The notes under the pieces are model-generated. The model saw nothing but the letters and a program-made list of their open reading frames with translations, ran no database searches and had not been told where the DNA came from. A program made the translations under genes and the position numbers. This document shows positions 1 to 8,530 of a stretch of 64,000 nucleotides of DNA, in pieces (position 1 is the first letter of the stretch; every line of letters begins with the position of its first letter). The stretch is from Pseudobdellovibrionaceae bacterium. GTDB lineage: Bacteria > Bdellovibrionota > Bdellovibrionia > Bdellovibrionales > Bdellovibrionaceae. The DNA lies in the NCBI GenBank assembly GCA_016719575.1, contig JADJYV010000013.1:1302001-1366000 (forward strand), written 5' to 3'.

Positions 1-1
1 T

Positions 2-571
2 TACGTTGGTCCGAACGATCATAAAATTGATCTCTCGGGCTGCTTTATGATCGCAAAGGCGGAAGGAGATCTTTCAACTGAGCGCGTGCAAATGCAGGCG
101 ACCAAGATGAGCTGCGTTTCCAAAAAAGGAAAGATGTTTGAGCGCGAAGTGAATGGGTTTGTTGCCGACGACAAGGACGGATCTTTTGCCATGAAAGGGC
201 AAGTGAACTCAAAGCAAGGCCGAGTAGCGGCGATGGCGTTCATCGCGGGTGTGGTTGATGGTGTTGGGAAGGCAGTTCAAGCCTCGCAAACAACTCAGAG
301 CACGAATCCTCTCGGGGGCGGTTCTTCGATGATGACTGGTGATGCTGGGAAGTACGCCGTCGCAGGCGGAGCCTCAAATGCCGCAGGTATGGTGGCTCAG
401 TGGTACTTACAACAGGCGCAAAATCTTGCACCGACGGTTGCTATCGGATCAGGCCGCGATGTCTGGATTGTTATGAAAGACAAAGTGAATCTGCCCGAAG
501 AATTTTTCAAAAAAGAAAGGAAGAATGGTGATGAAGGTATTTACTCTTATTTCACTCGTGTTCTTGAGTAG
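2..571 (+). CDS. traB: TraB, C-terminal part (F-type T4SS outer-membrane-core subunit); 5' end outside window
   Basis: The reading frame is open from base 2, so the gene starts before the window. TraB is the VirB10-like protein that spans the envelope and joins the inner-membrane ATPases to the outer-membrane core of the conjugation channel. Visible hallmarks are the segment DLSGCFMIAKAEGDLSTERV, which matches the conserved F TraB stretch around the CF..G.GYGDLSSER motif, then a SKQGRVAAMAF stretch and a Gly/Ala-rich helical region (about residues 80 to 140 of the visible part) typical of the pore-forming antenna. The next gene starts inside its 3' end, so the two are translationally coupled. 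The family call rests on motif memory, not on an alignment. Confidence 0.85.
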   Translation, partial: YVGPNDHKIDLSGCFMIAKAEGDLSTERVQMQATKMSCVSKKGKMFEREVNGFVADDKDGSFAMKGQVNSKQGRVAAMAFIAGVVDGVGKAVQASQTTQSTNPLGGGSSMMTGDAGKYAVAGGASNAAGMVAQWYLQQAQNLAPTVAIGSGRDVWIVMKDKVNLPEEFFKKERKNGDEGIYSYFTRVLE

Positions 572-905
572 TCTCATCAACGGTTGCGCGAGCACCAATC
601 AGAAGTCACTTCTTGAGGAAAGAGCTGGCTACGGTTTCACCGCTCCACCCATGAATATGTCCGGGCAAGGTGGAGTAAAATACGTTCCAACCCGTATGCC
701 TGAACAAGTGGTGGTGGCGTGGCTTCACGCAAAAGAACTTCCATCGAAGGATTACTTTTGGGGTTCGTGGCTCTCAATCGTAGTCGCGCCGGAAGCTTGG
801 GAAATGAAGAAGGTCCCAATACCTAAAACGTCTGGTCCGAAATCGAAGCCGCGCACTCAGGATAAGCCTGTTCAAAAGCCTCCAAAGGGGTCCAGAGGCC
901 CTTAA
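531..905 (+). CDS. traV: TraV-like conjugation lipoprotein
   Basis: Predicted outer-membrane lipoprotein of the transfer channel core. The N-terminus MKVFTLISLVFLSSLINGC is a type II signal peptide ending in the lipobox LINGC. The ATG at 531 is preferred over the one at 525 because the GGAAG ribosome site (about 519 to 523) lies 7 bases upstream of 531 but only 1 base from 525. The central RMPEQVVVAWLHAKELPSKD...SIVVAPEAWE resembles the TraV segment R.P..VVRVW.AP......D......Y..V..G.W. The C-terminus is Pro/Lys-rich and low-complexity. It overlaps traB by about 40 bases, which matches the B-V order of F-type systems. At 124 aa it is shorter than F TraV (about 171 aa). Confidence 0.7.
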   Translation: MKVFTLISLVFLSSLINGCASTNQKSLLEERAGYGFTAPPMNMSGQGGVKYVPTRMPEQVVVAWLHAKELPSKDYFWGSWLSIVVAPEAWEMKKVPIPKTSGPKSKPRTQDKPVQKPPKGSRGP

Positions 906-1079
906 CGCTAGCGGGGGGCTGGATTGTCTCAGTTTGAGATAGGTCGTGCTTTAAGACGGTTATGGCACCAAAACAAATATAGGAGACTTAAGTATATGCT
1001 AGATACTGCCGATAATAAGGATAAGAAAGATGTTTCAGATAATACAGTTATGTATTATGATGGGTACATAGGAGGCTCT

Positions 1080-1472
1080 ATGTCACGACTGCTTATTACG
1101 AAGGAAAAGGAAGAAAAGGTCCAAAACCTTTTGGCCTTACTCAAGGGAGCTGAAAAACAGCCTAAAGAAGTCGTTGAGATCAAGAAGAGTTCTCTTCATG
1201 AACTTGTCGGACTTGTGGAACTTCTCTTAGATGAAAAAGCCATCGTCCTTGAGGATGATCTGTCGCCGTCTCAAGCGGGAGAGATTGCTGGCATTTCTCG
1301 TCCCTCAATCATGCACATGCTGAAAGTTGGCAGACTCAAAGGTTATGAAGTCGGCACCCACTGGAGAATTACAAAAGGCTCTTTGATTCAGTATATGGAA
1401 GAGCGTGAGCAATTTGCTCAGGTGATGTCGAAAATGGACGAAGACGGATTTGGTATAGATAAGGATGAATAA
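1080..1472 (+). CDS. Excisionase-type HTH antitoxin partner of the PIN protein
   Basis: 130-aa putative antitoxin. Residues about 60 to 105 (SPSQAGEIAGISRPSIMHMLKVGRL...WRITKGSLIQYME) form an excisionase/MerR-like winged helix-turn-helix of the kind found in DNA-binding antitoxins. The reading frame extends upstream, but the far 5' start (924) would be a TTG without a ribosome site. ATG 1080 follows AGGAGG (1070 to 1075) and is preferred; ATG 996, preceded by AGGAG at 981 to 985, would give 158 aa and remains possible. Its last 8 bases overlap the PIN gene, the usual arrangement of antitoxin before toxin. It probably autoregulates; a TCTCA-GTT-TGAGA inverted repeat at about 926 to 938 could be an operator (inference). 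Confidence 0.75.
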   Translation: MSRLLITKEKEEKVQNLLALLKGAEKQPKEVVEIKKSSLHELVGLVELLLDEKAIVLEDDLSPSQAGEIAGISRPSIMHMLKVGRLKGYEVGTHWRITKGSLIQYMEEREQFAQVMSKMDEDGFGIDKDE

Positions 1473-2046
1473 AATCGTTCTTGATGCCAACGTGCTTTAT
1501 TCGAATATTCTTCGCGGCTTGTTTCTGTGGCTTTCTTGGGGAAGCTTAATTCAGATCTCTTGGTCAGATGAAATTTGGGATGAAGTTTTTCGCAATTACT
1601 CAGATGACGACGAAGCGAAACAAAAATTTCGTCAAAATATTGAGGGCGGCGTGTTCAAGCAATTCAGCGCTTCAAGAAAAACTTTGGCTGGTGGTTATAC
1701 TCTCGTCGGCCTTCCAGATAAAGATGATGAGCATGTGGTGGCTTTAGCTCGGCAGCAAAACTGCTCCACCATCGTCACTTTAAATTTGAAGGACTTTCCC
1801 GACGCACTACTGAGTCCTGTTGGGATTTCAGTATGTAGCCCAGATTTGTTTTTGTGTGACCTTTTCTTAAGTGTGCCTGACGAAGTAAAGGACGGTGTGC
1901 TTCAGCATATGAAGGCACAAACTAAGATGAAACCTAAAAAGGCTTTTTACTTGGAAAAACTGAAAAACGCGAAAGCAACAAAGTTTGCTTCGATACTCGA
2001 AACAGAAGATGCCGCAGGCAATTTGTTTCCAGAAGTTTGGCCTTAG
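1465..2046 (+). CDS. PIN-domain ribonuclease toxin
   Basis: 193-aa PIN-fold protein, a Mg-dependent RNase family commonly used as the toxin of type II toxin-antitoxin pairs. Candidate metal-binding acidic residues are D7 (in IVLDANVLYSN), E40 (SDEIWDEVF), D87/D88 (DKDDEHVVALA) and D110 (VTLNLKDFP), in the expected order. The last 60 residues are Lys-rich and may bind RNA or the partner. It overlaps the HTH gene by 8 bases. It lies between traV and traC, so it is probably co-transcribed with transfer genes and may stabilise the element. The RNA target cannot be told from sequence. Confidence 0.8.
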   Translation: MNKIVLDANVLYSNILRGLFLWLSWGSLIQISWSDEIWDEVFRNYSDDDEAKQKFRQNIEGGVFKQFSASRKTLAGGYTLVGLPDKDDEHVVALARQQNCSTIVTLNLKDFPDALLSPVGISVCSPDLFLCDLFLSVPDEVKDGVLQHMKAQTKMKPKKAFYLEKLKNAKATKFASILETEDAAGNLFPEVWP

Positions 2047-2153
2047 AAAATATCGAACGCTCACTTCAGTAGCAGCGAACGATATAAAATAAAAAACTAA
2101 AAAGTCTCTCTACCAATACCAGGCGAGCGGCGGACCAAAAAAGGGGTCTACCT

Positions 2154-4676
2154 ATGCTTGGAATTGAAAAATCAAATAGCGAAATTATTGAATCCACACT
2201 CGCAAGCCGAACGAAATTTGTTCGTGCCTTGTTTGAGCGTCCCGACTCCTTCGCAAAAATTCTTCCCTACGAAGAATATTTACCTGAAGCCGGAATGTTT
2301 GTTCTTAAAGAAGGATCTTTAGGGGCCGTCTTTGAACTTGGACTGATTGAACATGAGCCGCTTGAAGCAACCCGAATCGTTGAAATGGTTGAAGGACTTA
2401 AATCTTGGTTCTTCTTGCCAGAGAAATGCACTTTGCAGATTGTCTTCGATCAGGGACACATTCCGGCGCGTGATCCAATTTGGACATTCGAAGCGAGCGG
2501 CTTCAAAAATCCCCATCCGATTTCAAAAACGATCTATGAGGCGCGACTTGAAAATCTGAAGAGCTATTGCGAAGGGAAAAATAAACTTTCGCCGATGCGT
2601 AGACGCGCTCTTCTGTCGATTAGGTATTTTCCAGATCAAGACAATAAAAAAGAAATCTTACGCCTTATGGAACGCGGAGAGGGTCTTCTTTTTGATTCGA
2701 TGAACGCGATGACGATGGAGGTTTCAGAATTTTCTCAAATTCTAGCGCAATTCGTTGATAGTTCAAAAATCCCCCTGGCCCGTGTAGGGGGTGCTGAGCT
2801 TGTCGAATACCTGAGACGGTTTTTTAATCCGAAAGAATATCTTGAACGAGAGTTTGCTCCGTTTAATCCACACATTTCAATTTCTGAACAAATCGTTTAT
2901 GCGGGGCTTAAGGGCGACTATGAAGGTCTAGAGCGCGAGGGTCTTAAGACTCGAACTATTACGCTTAAAACGAGTCCACGAAGGGTCATCCCTGGTGGAA
3001 TGGCGAATTTTCTTACGCTCAATTTCCCATTCAAGCTTTCGCTAAATTTTAGTTTTCCAAAAGCTGCAAAAATCAAAAGCTATTTTGATACGAAGGAGTT
3101 CTTTCTTCAAAATAGTCCGAGCGCGCGGGCTCGTCGTCAGCAGCAGGAGATTAAGGAAATCCAAGAACGTCTTGCTCATGACGAGCGGTGTTTGTTCATG
3201 ACATTCAGTGTGATTGTCGAAGGAGAAACCGAAGAAATTCTCAATCAAAGAACCAGGGCCATCACCAGCGTATTTCACAATGACTTAGAGTGTGAAGTTA
3301 TCCGAGAAGAGATGATTGGCTTTGGGCTCTGCCTGAATAGTCTTCCGCTTTTCTATACACCTTCGGCGGATCATTCGAGCCAACGCTTTGTGCGCATCAT
3401 GAATAAAGATGCGACAAAACTTCTTCCCGTTTTTGACTCGTACCGTGGGATGGACAATCCGCTTCAACTGTTTTTGTCTCGAGAGAACAATCTTGTTCGT
3501 TTTTCGTGGGCATCGAATGCGATTTCAAATCACACAGCCATTCTTGGAGACACGGGGTCGGGTAAAAGTAAATTTGCGCTGGACTGTGTTCAGGCGCTGA
3601 AACTTAAAAGTCCAGAGCCGATGGCGTTTGTAATCGACAAGCGAACGAGCTGCGAGGCTTTGTGCCGAGATTTCGATGGAGACCTCAGCGTCTTTGATCC
3701 CAGCAAGGATATGCCGTTCTCTTCGTTTCGCGGAGCCTTTGACGATGCAAAAGTACATTTTCTGACGAAGCTGATTCTGACGGCCGTGAAACTCACTAGC
3801 ACGTCATTCGAGATGGAAAGCCATCACATGAGCATTGTGTCTCGCGCATTGAAGGAAGCCTATTTGCGGAGGGCTCGTGAGCGCGGAATCGTTTACAAGG
3901 ATGGGGTGCTTGTCGAGGGAGATTCGACAAACGAAGTTTCAGTTTCAATGGATGATGTGATCGCTTCGATGTCAGGTCTTACTGCCGAAGGCGAATTTGA
4001 GACGCTCAAAGAGCAAATCGAAGACCTCATCACAAGACTTATGCCCTTTTACGGTGACGGCGTGTACGCAGCGTTCTTCCGTGGACAAGCGCAAACAAGG
4101 AAGCAATCGGCGAAGCTTCTCTATGCCTATGACCTGGAAGCGCTCGATTCGGATGAAACGCTTAAAGTCCTCATGAGCATGTGCGTGATTCAGGAAATTA
4201 TGACGATGATGTCAAAACCTGAAAGCCTGAAACGCGGTGGAGTTCTTTATATCGAGGAGCTTGGCTGTTTGGGACGCGACAACCCAATCGTTGGCGAATT
4301 CGTTGTTGAGGCCGCAGAGAGAATGCGAAAAATGGGATTCTTCCTGATTGGTGTTGCGCCAAATCCCAGAGTCTTTTTTGAAACGGAAGCCGGCAAAGCT
4401 GTCTGGGGCGGAGCAGACAATTTCTTTTTCCTAAAAATGAGTCCCGACAATGTTCGTTATCTGCGGGAGCACTCATCGCTATTGAATTCCGCATCACTTG
4501 AGATTCTCGACACGCTTGAAACAAAACCGAATGAGTTCGCAGAAGTCTTTTACACGAACAAGACGAGCACTCATCAGGGGGCTTTTAGATATATCCAGTC
4601 AAATCTTGATCGACTGTCCTCTGTGAACAGTGAGCAAGATCGAAATGTGATTCACGAAAAAACAAAGGGAGCCTAA
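2154..4676 (+). CDS. traC: TraC, VirB4-family ATPase of the conjugative T4SS
   Basis: 840-aa cytoplasmic ATPase that powers pilus assembly and DNA transfer, close to F TraC in length (about 875). The N-terminal half is the TraC_F_IV domain (LPYEEYLPEAGMFVLKEGSLGAVFEL is characteristic). Walker A is GDTGSGKS at residues 465 to 472, and Walker B is in GGVLYIEELG near residue 695. The C-terminal RMRKMGFFLIGVAPNPRVF...AVWGGADNFFFLKM matches the motif preceding the arginine-finger/Q region of VirB4 proteins. ATG 2154 follows AGGGG with 9 bases spacing. The stop (TAA at 4674 to 4676) directly abuts the next start at 4677. It appears intact. Confidence 0.93.
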   Translation: MLGIEKSNSEIIESTLASRTKFVRALFERPDSFAKILPYEEYLPEAGMFVLKEGSLGAVFELGLIEHEPLEATRIVEMVEGLKSWFFLPEKCTLQIVFDQGHIPARDPIWTFEASGFKNPHPISKTIYEARLENLKSYCEGKNKLSPMRRRALLSIRYFPDQDNKKEILRLMERGEGLLFDSMNAMTMEVSEFSQILAQFVDSSKIPLARVGGAELVEYLRRFFNPKEYLEREFAPFNPHISISEQIVYAGLKGDYEGLEREGLKTRTITLKTSPRRVIPGGMANFLTLNFPFKLSLNFSFPKAAKIKSYFDTKEFFLQNSPSARARRQQQEIKEIQERLAHDERCLFMTFSVIVEGETEEILNQRTRAITSVFHNDLECEVIREEMIGFGLCLNSLPLFYTPSADHSSQRFVRIMNKDATKLLPVFDSYRGMDNPLQLFLSRENNLVRFSWASNAISNHTAILGDTGSGKSKFALDCVQALKLKSPEPMAFVIDKRTSCEALCRDFDGDLSVFDPSKDMPFSSFRGAFDDAKVHFLTKLILTAVKLTSTSFEMESHHMSIVSRALKEAYLRRARERGIVYKDGVLVEGDSTNEVSVSMDDVIASMSGLTAEGEFETLKEQIEDLITRLMPFYGDGVYAAFFRGQAQTRKQSAKLLYAYDLEALDSDETLKVLMSMCVIQEIMTMMSKPESLKRGGVLYIEELGCLGRDNPIVGEFVVEAAERMRKMGFFLIGVAPNPRVFFETEAGKAVWGGADNFFFLKMSPDNVRYLREHSSLLNSASLEILDTLETKPNEFAEVFYTNKTSTHQGAFRYIQSNLDRLSSVNSEQDRNVIHEKTKGA

Positions 4677-6005
4677 ATGAAAATAATTTTAATGATGAGT
4701 CTTTGCTTCCTCGCCGCTCAGGCACGTGCCGGAGATAATGACTACGGCTACAAAAATCGCAGTGAATTTAAGTCGAGCGATTATCTGTACCAGACCCAAG
4801 GTCTTAAAAAAGACCCCGTCTTTGACGAGTACCGAAGAGTTGATCTCGGATTGAATCTTGGAATTGGTTCAGACTGTGGACGAGTCGATTTCAAAAGCAC
4901 TCTGCAAGCGAGTCTTAAAAATATTCTTGATAGTCGTTACTTTGGGGACATGGGTAAAGACATCATGGCGGGCTCGCCAATGCTTCTTGCCTGCTACTTT
5001 AGCCCGACTTGGTGTGCGATCCTAAAGCACTCGCAAATCAACGCAAACTTCATGTCGCAGATGCGGCTGAATCAGTGCGCGCTTATGGATAAGTACACCG
5101 ATTCCCGCGTGGGTGAATACTACGAGGAGCGCCAGACTTGCGTTCATCGCCAGATCGAGAGCAACGGCGGAAATATTGAAGCCGCTATGCAGGCCTGTAA
5201 CTCGAACCGTATGTGGGATACGGACGTAGCGAACTGGTCAGGCTCCAAGTACGGAGAAAAAAGTAATTCCAACAAACTTATTGAGAGTTCTGCGCGTTGG
5301 GCAGGTTTTGATACGCCTGAAGCTTCAAGCACCGTGAAGCTTGTTAAGAACCTAGTGGGAGACACCGTTGTTTCTCGCGGCAAAGTCAGTGTTGAGTATG
5401 GAGACAAGCCCTTCGGCATTACGCCGCGTACACATTTGGCAGGGATCGAGCGAGATGTTCAGGAAAAGCTTTGCGTAGGTCTCATGGGTAAAGTCGATGA
5501 CGCTGGCCCTGGTGGAACAAATGCCGTGGTTCGAAATGCTGATCTTGAATCCATCACGGGAACCAAAAACCAAACTCTTCTCGACAGGCAGACGCTTCGT
5601 AATCTTGCGGTGATGCCGTATCGAAGTCGCGCATTGTATTGTCAACGTCTAGCAAATTCCGTGGCTACTGCAAGGTTCTCTGAAGACATGAACCGCTCTC
5701 TCGATATTCTAGCACTTGCTTCACAGAACCCCAATTTGCCGGAGCGTCGGAAAAAAGAAATCGAAGATAAGCGAGACACGCTCAAGCAGTCGATTCAAAC
5801 AACGCTCGAACTTCAGCGCGAGCGAAATGTTCCTCTGAATGAAGTGGTGGCCCAGATAAACCAAGAAGGCGAAGGCATTCATCAAGACTTATCACGCGAC
5901 CGTCTTATGCGGGATCAATCGGGAATGGAATCGCAAACCGCCAAGAGTCGCTTCTTCGACTGCTCGGACGGCGTTCTTTGCGAAACCAAAGGAGGTGGCC
6001 AATGA
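4677..6005 (+). CDS. Exported Cys-rich conjugation protein, possibly TraH-like
   Basis: 442 aa with a clear Sec signal peptide (MKIILMMSLCFLAAQARA, cleavage after ARA), so periplasmic. It has about ten cysteines spread over the mature part (for example SDCGRVDF, LLACYFSPTWC, RLNQCALM, RQTCVHRQ), suggesting disulfides. Long polar coiled-coil-like helices follow near residues 330 to 400. Its place between traC and the traG-like gene, together with these features, suggests TraH or an equivalent periplasmic pilus-assembly protein, but no diagnostic TraH motif is certain and the family is left open. ATG 4677 directly follows the traC stop, indicating translational coupling. Confidence 0.55.
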   Translation: MKIILMMSLCFLAAQARAGDNDYGYKNRSEFKSSDYLYQTQGLKKDPVFDEYRRVDLGLNLGIGSDCGRVDFKSTLQASLKNILDSRYFGDMGKDIMAGSPMLLACYFSPTWCAILKHSQINANFMSQMRLNQCALMDKYTDSRVGEYYEERQTCVHRQIESNGGNIEAAMQACNSNRMWDTDVANWSGSKYGEKSNSNKLIESSARWAGFDTPEASSTVKLVKNLVGDTVVSRGKVSVEYGDKPFGITPRTHLAGIERDVQEKLCVGLMGKVDDAGPGGTNAVVRNADLESITGTKNQTLLDRQTLRNLAVMPYRSRALYCQRLANSVATARFSEDMNRSLDILALASQNPNLPERRKKEIEDKRDTLKQSIQTTLELQRERNVPLNEVVAQINQEGEGIHQDLSRDRLMRDQSGMESQTAKSRFFDCSDGVLCETKGGGQ

Positions 6006-6223
6006 CTTCCGAAGGACCATTGAAGCGAAACTGTTTTCAAAGATTTGAAGTCGGTGATGTTGAAATCAAATCGGGCGCGATTGTCGAAATAGAAATTAAC
6101 AAGGTTTGGCTCCTTGGAATTATCGAGCACTGGCATGAGAGCTTTTTCTGGTTTTCAAAACTTGAAGGTATTGCCGTGATTTTAAGAAACGGTATCAACG
6201 CCCGAATTCTTAACGAAGCTTAA
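6002..6223 (+). CDS. Small DUF5348-like protein
   Basis: 73 aa, no signal peptide or membrane segment. The pattern VGDVEIKSGAIVEIEIN..WLLGIIEHWHESFFWFSK, a short all-beta fold with G-D-x-E and a W...IE core, resembles DUF5348 proteins that recur in conjugative elements; the function is unknown. ATG 6002 is set by GGAGG at 5991 to 5995 (6 bases spacing) and overlaps the previous stop as ATGA, so the two are translationally coupled. It may be a regulatory or anti-restriction accessory of transfer (inference only). Confidence 0.55.
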   Translation: MTSEGPLKRNCFQRFEVGDVEIKSGAIVEIEINKVWLLGIIEHWHESFFWFSKLEGIAVILRNGINARILNEA

Positions 6224-6238
6224 AGCGAAAGGAGGATT

Positions 6239-7738
6239 ATGTTTTCAAACACTGCTTATGAAGCACTCTATCAGCTCATCGGACTTGGCCTTCACGCCAA
6301 GTTTATTGAAGTCATTACGGGTGAAACCTTCTTTAAGGGATTGGTTCTGATTATTTTCGGAGCCATTTTCTTTTTCACGATTTTAAAATTTATCTCGCGC
6401 TATTTGCCGGGATCTTTGATCGAGAAGCGTCACGTTCCCATCTCAAAGTTTATCAAAGTGATCGCATGTCTTTTCTTAGGTCTTGCGATTCTTCGTGTGG
6501 GCTCAGAAGCGCGGGTGAAAGACTATCAAGGCAAAAACTGGTCCGACAATGCCTATGTGAAAAACCATGTGGATAATGTTGAGAGTCAGTACCGAGTGAG
6601 CGTTGTCTTTGAGCTAATGAGCCGAACGGCTGAAGAAGTCACAGGGCTTCTTTCAAGGGTCATTGACGAAGTATTCGCTAAGGGCAATCCCCAGCTTACG
6701 GCTCCGAATATGTTCTACAAGGCTATCATGTATGCGGGCATCTCAACGATTGAAGATTCACCGCTTCGGGACCAGCTTCGTTTTTATTCGGATGAATGTT
6801 TCACCAAGGTTTTGCCATCTGTGGACCAGTTTAAAAATCAAGGAGCGATTGATGGATTTTTTTTCGGCGGGTAAAAAATCGACAAAGAACTTTCAGATGT
6901 CAGCATTGATCTGGGCCAAGGAAAAACAACGAATTGCCTAGAAGTAAAGGACTCAACGGTTCAGAAGTTGAATGAATACGGCGTCGGTCAGATGAAGGAT
7001 TTTTCCAAGACCATTCCGTATTCAGAAGCACTCGTTTACTCATACGGCGGAAAGCTTGATCCAAGCTATTACAAGAACTACGCGACTTCGATGGCGCTTG
7101 CGAACTTCTATGCCGATCAACACGAGGGTCGTCTCGGCATTCAAAAGGGTGCTGAGGCTCCAGGAGCCGCTGGTCAAACTTTCCAAGTTCTTGGACGCCT
7201 TTTTAGTTGGGATGGGATTCTAGGATCTCTGGGTTTGCGAGATCAGCAAGGTGCATCCGAGGCGGCAAGTCGTTCGCAGGAATTCAGTGAGCACTTGGCG
7301 CGAGCGCCCCACGTCGCCGGATTTATCCGAATGCTTTTGATCGCGGTCTTTCCGTGGCTCATGTTTTTTGTGGTCGCAGGCAAGTGGCGTGTGCTGGTGG
7401 TTTGGTTTTGGATCTACTTCTCGGTTCTTTTATGGACGCCACTATGGACGCTTCTCTATCACATCATGCTTGGTATCTCGATGTCGTCAGAGGTCATGCA
7501 AGCCTTTGGGCAAATGACTGATGGGGTATCCATGTACTCAGCGAGCCTGGTGAACCATAGGCTCTACTATATGTTTTCGATCTATTCATGGGTTCAGCTT
7601 CTGGTGGCGACCATGACAACAGGCTCGGTGTTTATGTTCCTAAAACCGATGCTTGGTGAAAGCGAATCCGAAGGAAAGCCTGAGTTCTTAGAGACGACTT
7701 CTGGTCCGCTTATGACGGCGGCGAAGGCGGCGCTATGA
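6239..7738 (+). pseudogene. TraG N-terminal-domain protein, interrupted at 6872 (one in-frame stop or paired indels)
   Basis: Inner-membrane mating-pair stabilisation protein resembling the N-terminal domain of F TraG, about 500 codons. Residues 1 to 100 hold three hydrophobic segments (KGLVLIIFGAIFFFTIL and FIKVIACLFLGLAIL among them), then a periplasmic loop with a Cys pair (SDECF and TTNCLEV). Transmembrane helices near the C-terminus follow (FIRMLLIAVFPWLMFFVVAG, VVWFWIYFSVLLW). The frame is cut by TAA at 6872 to 6874, after which homology-like sequence continues in the same frame. Changing T8 (6857 to 6864) to T7 and A6 (6873 to 6878) to A7 would also restore a continuous frame reading GFFSAGKKIDKEL. 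A start for a separate second protein is not evident (TTG 6968 has no ribosome site). ATG 6239 follows AAAGGAGG. It could be a true break, read-through, or a consensus error. Confidence 0.75.
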
Positions 7739-7757
7739 GTTCCTGTCTTGTATTTCT

Positions 7758-7780
7758 GGCCGAGACCAACAGTCTCGGCC
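7758..7780 (+). other. Perfect 9-bp hairpin after the traG-like gene
   Basis: GGCCGAGAC (7758 to 7766), 5-base loop, GTCTCGGCC (7772 to 7780). No T-run follows (TTCGGGGG), so it is not a canonical intrinsic terminator. It could protect the 3' end of the tra transcript or attenuate into the following small genes. Confidence 0.6.
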
Positions 7781-7903
7781 TTCGGGGGTGTGGGGGCAAA
7801 GCAACCACATTTTTGGGGAGGGAGATATCACACCCCTATCTTGCCACGAACCAAAATACCCAAAAGACCAAAACTAACAAATGAAACAAACAAAGGAAAA
7901 AAC

Positions 7904-8269
7904 ATGAACAAACCAAAATTTAGTAACAGCACACGCAAATTATTAATCCAACTTCCACTCATAATCCTAATGCTCGCTCTTACTCTTCAAATTTTACTTA
8001 CCGGATGCGCAAGCTCTCCTCACAGGGATAGTTCAATCCATGCGATTTTAGCAAAAGAAAATGAACTCATTGAAAAAATCAAAGCGGAGCGGTCAGAAGA
8101 AAATTTGCAACGAGCTATTGAACAAAACGAACTTTTAAAGAAAGCAGAGGCTCATCTCTTGATGAGTCTCGATGAGATCTTAAATGCAAATAAAGTTGTA
8201 ACGACCAAAATAATGAACCCAACCAAACAGGAGGCAAAAAATGGGAAAGATGAAGGAGCTAACGATTGA
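7904..8269 (+). CDS. Small coiled-coil lipoprotein, candidate entry-exclusion protein
   Basis: 121 aa. The frame is open further upstream, but ATG 7904 begins a good lipoprotein signal: charged KFSNSTRK, hydrophobic LLIQLPLIILMLALTLQI, lipobox LLTGC. The mature part is an almost uninterrupted charged helix (EKIKAERSEENLQRAIEQNELLKKAEAHLL), probably a coiled coil. No family recognised. In F, traG is followed by the exclusion genes traS and traT (an outer-membrane lipoprotein). The position and lipoprotein character here allow the same role, but this is inference from context. Its 3' end overlaps the next start by 29 bases. Confidence 0.6.
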   Translation: MNKPKFSNSTRKLLIQLPLIILMLALTLQILLTGCASSPHRDSSIHAILAKENELIEKIKAERSEENLQRAIEQNELLKKAEAHLLMSLDEILNANKVVTTKIMNPTKQEAKNGKDEGAND

Positions 8270-8423
8270 TCCAGGTGAAGAAGTCGTGCAAGCAGTTGGC
8301 GAACTGAGTGCGACAGTGAAAGAAGCCGCGAAAGCAGCGGCGGAAACGGAAGTCGATCACGAAGAAGTAAAAGGATGGCTCACAACCATTTTCAAAGCCA
8401 TCATCGCAGCGTTCAAGCCATGA
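8241..8423 (+). CDS. 60-aa amphipathic small protein
   Basis: MGKMKELTIDPG then an Ala/Glu-rich helix (EEVVQAVGELSATVKEAAKAAAETE) and an amphipathic to hydrophobic tail (VKGWLTTIFKAIIAAFKP). A strong ribosome site AGGAGG at 8229 to 8234, six bases before the ATG, inside the preceding gene, argues that it is really translated. No family recognised. Together with the lipoprotein it could form an exclusion or envelope-associated pair encoded just after the traG-like gene. Confidence 0.6.
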   Translation: MGKMKELTIDPGEEVVQAVGELSATVKEAAKAAAETEVDHEEVKGWLTTIFKAIIAAFKP

Positions 8424-8530
8424 TCGCTTGCAAATAAAGCTTAACGGCATAAACGCCGAAGCAATTGTTGAAAATAAAAAAGTCCCACGACACCCCGAGG
8501 ACTTTTATCAACTAACTCAAAGGGGTAAGA
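8424..8530 (+). other. Candidate oriT / mobC promoter region with two dyads
   Basis: Non-coding gap directly upstream of mobC and the relaxase, the usual place of oriT in MOB-P systems. It contains CGGC-ATAAAC-GCCG (about 8443 to 8456) and AAAAGTCC (8478 to 8485) pairing with GGACTTTT (8499 to 8506) across a 13-base loop. The second dyad followed by T's could equally be an intrinsic terminator. The nic site is not identified. Confidence 0.4.

Noticed and set aside
924..1079. Longer antitoxin starting at TTG 924
   Set aside because: No ribosome site at the TTG; ATG 1080 (AGGAGG) or ATG 996 (AGGAG) are better placed.
7758..7780. Intrinsic terminator after the traG-like gene
   Set aside because: The hairpin is perfect but no T-run follows; kept as a hairpin only.
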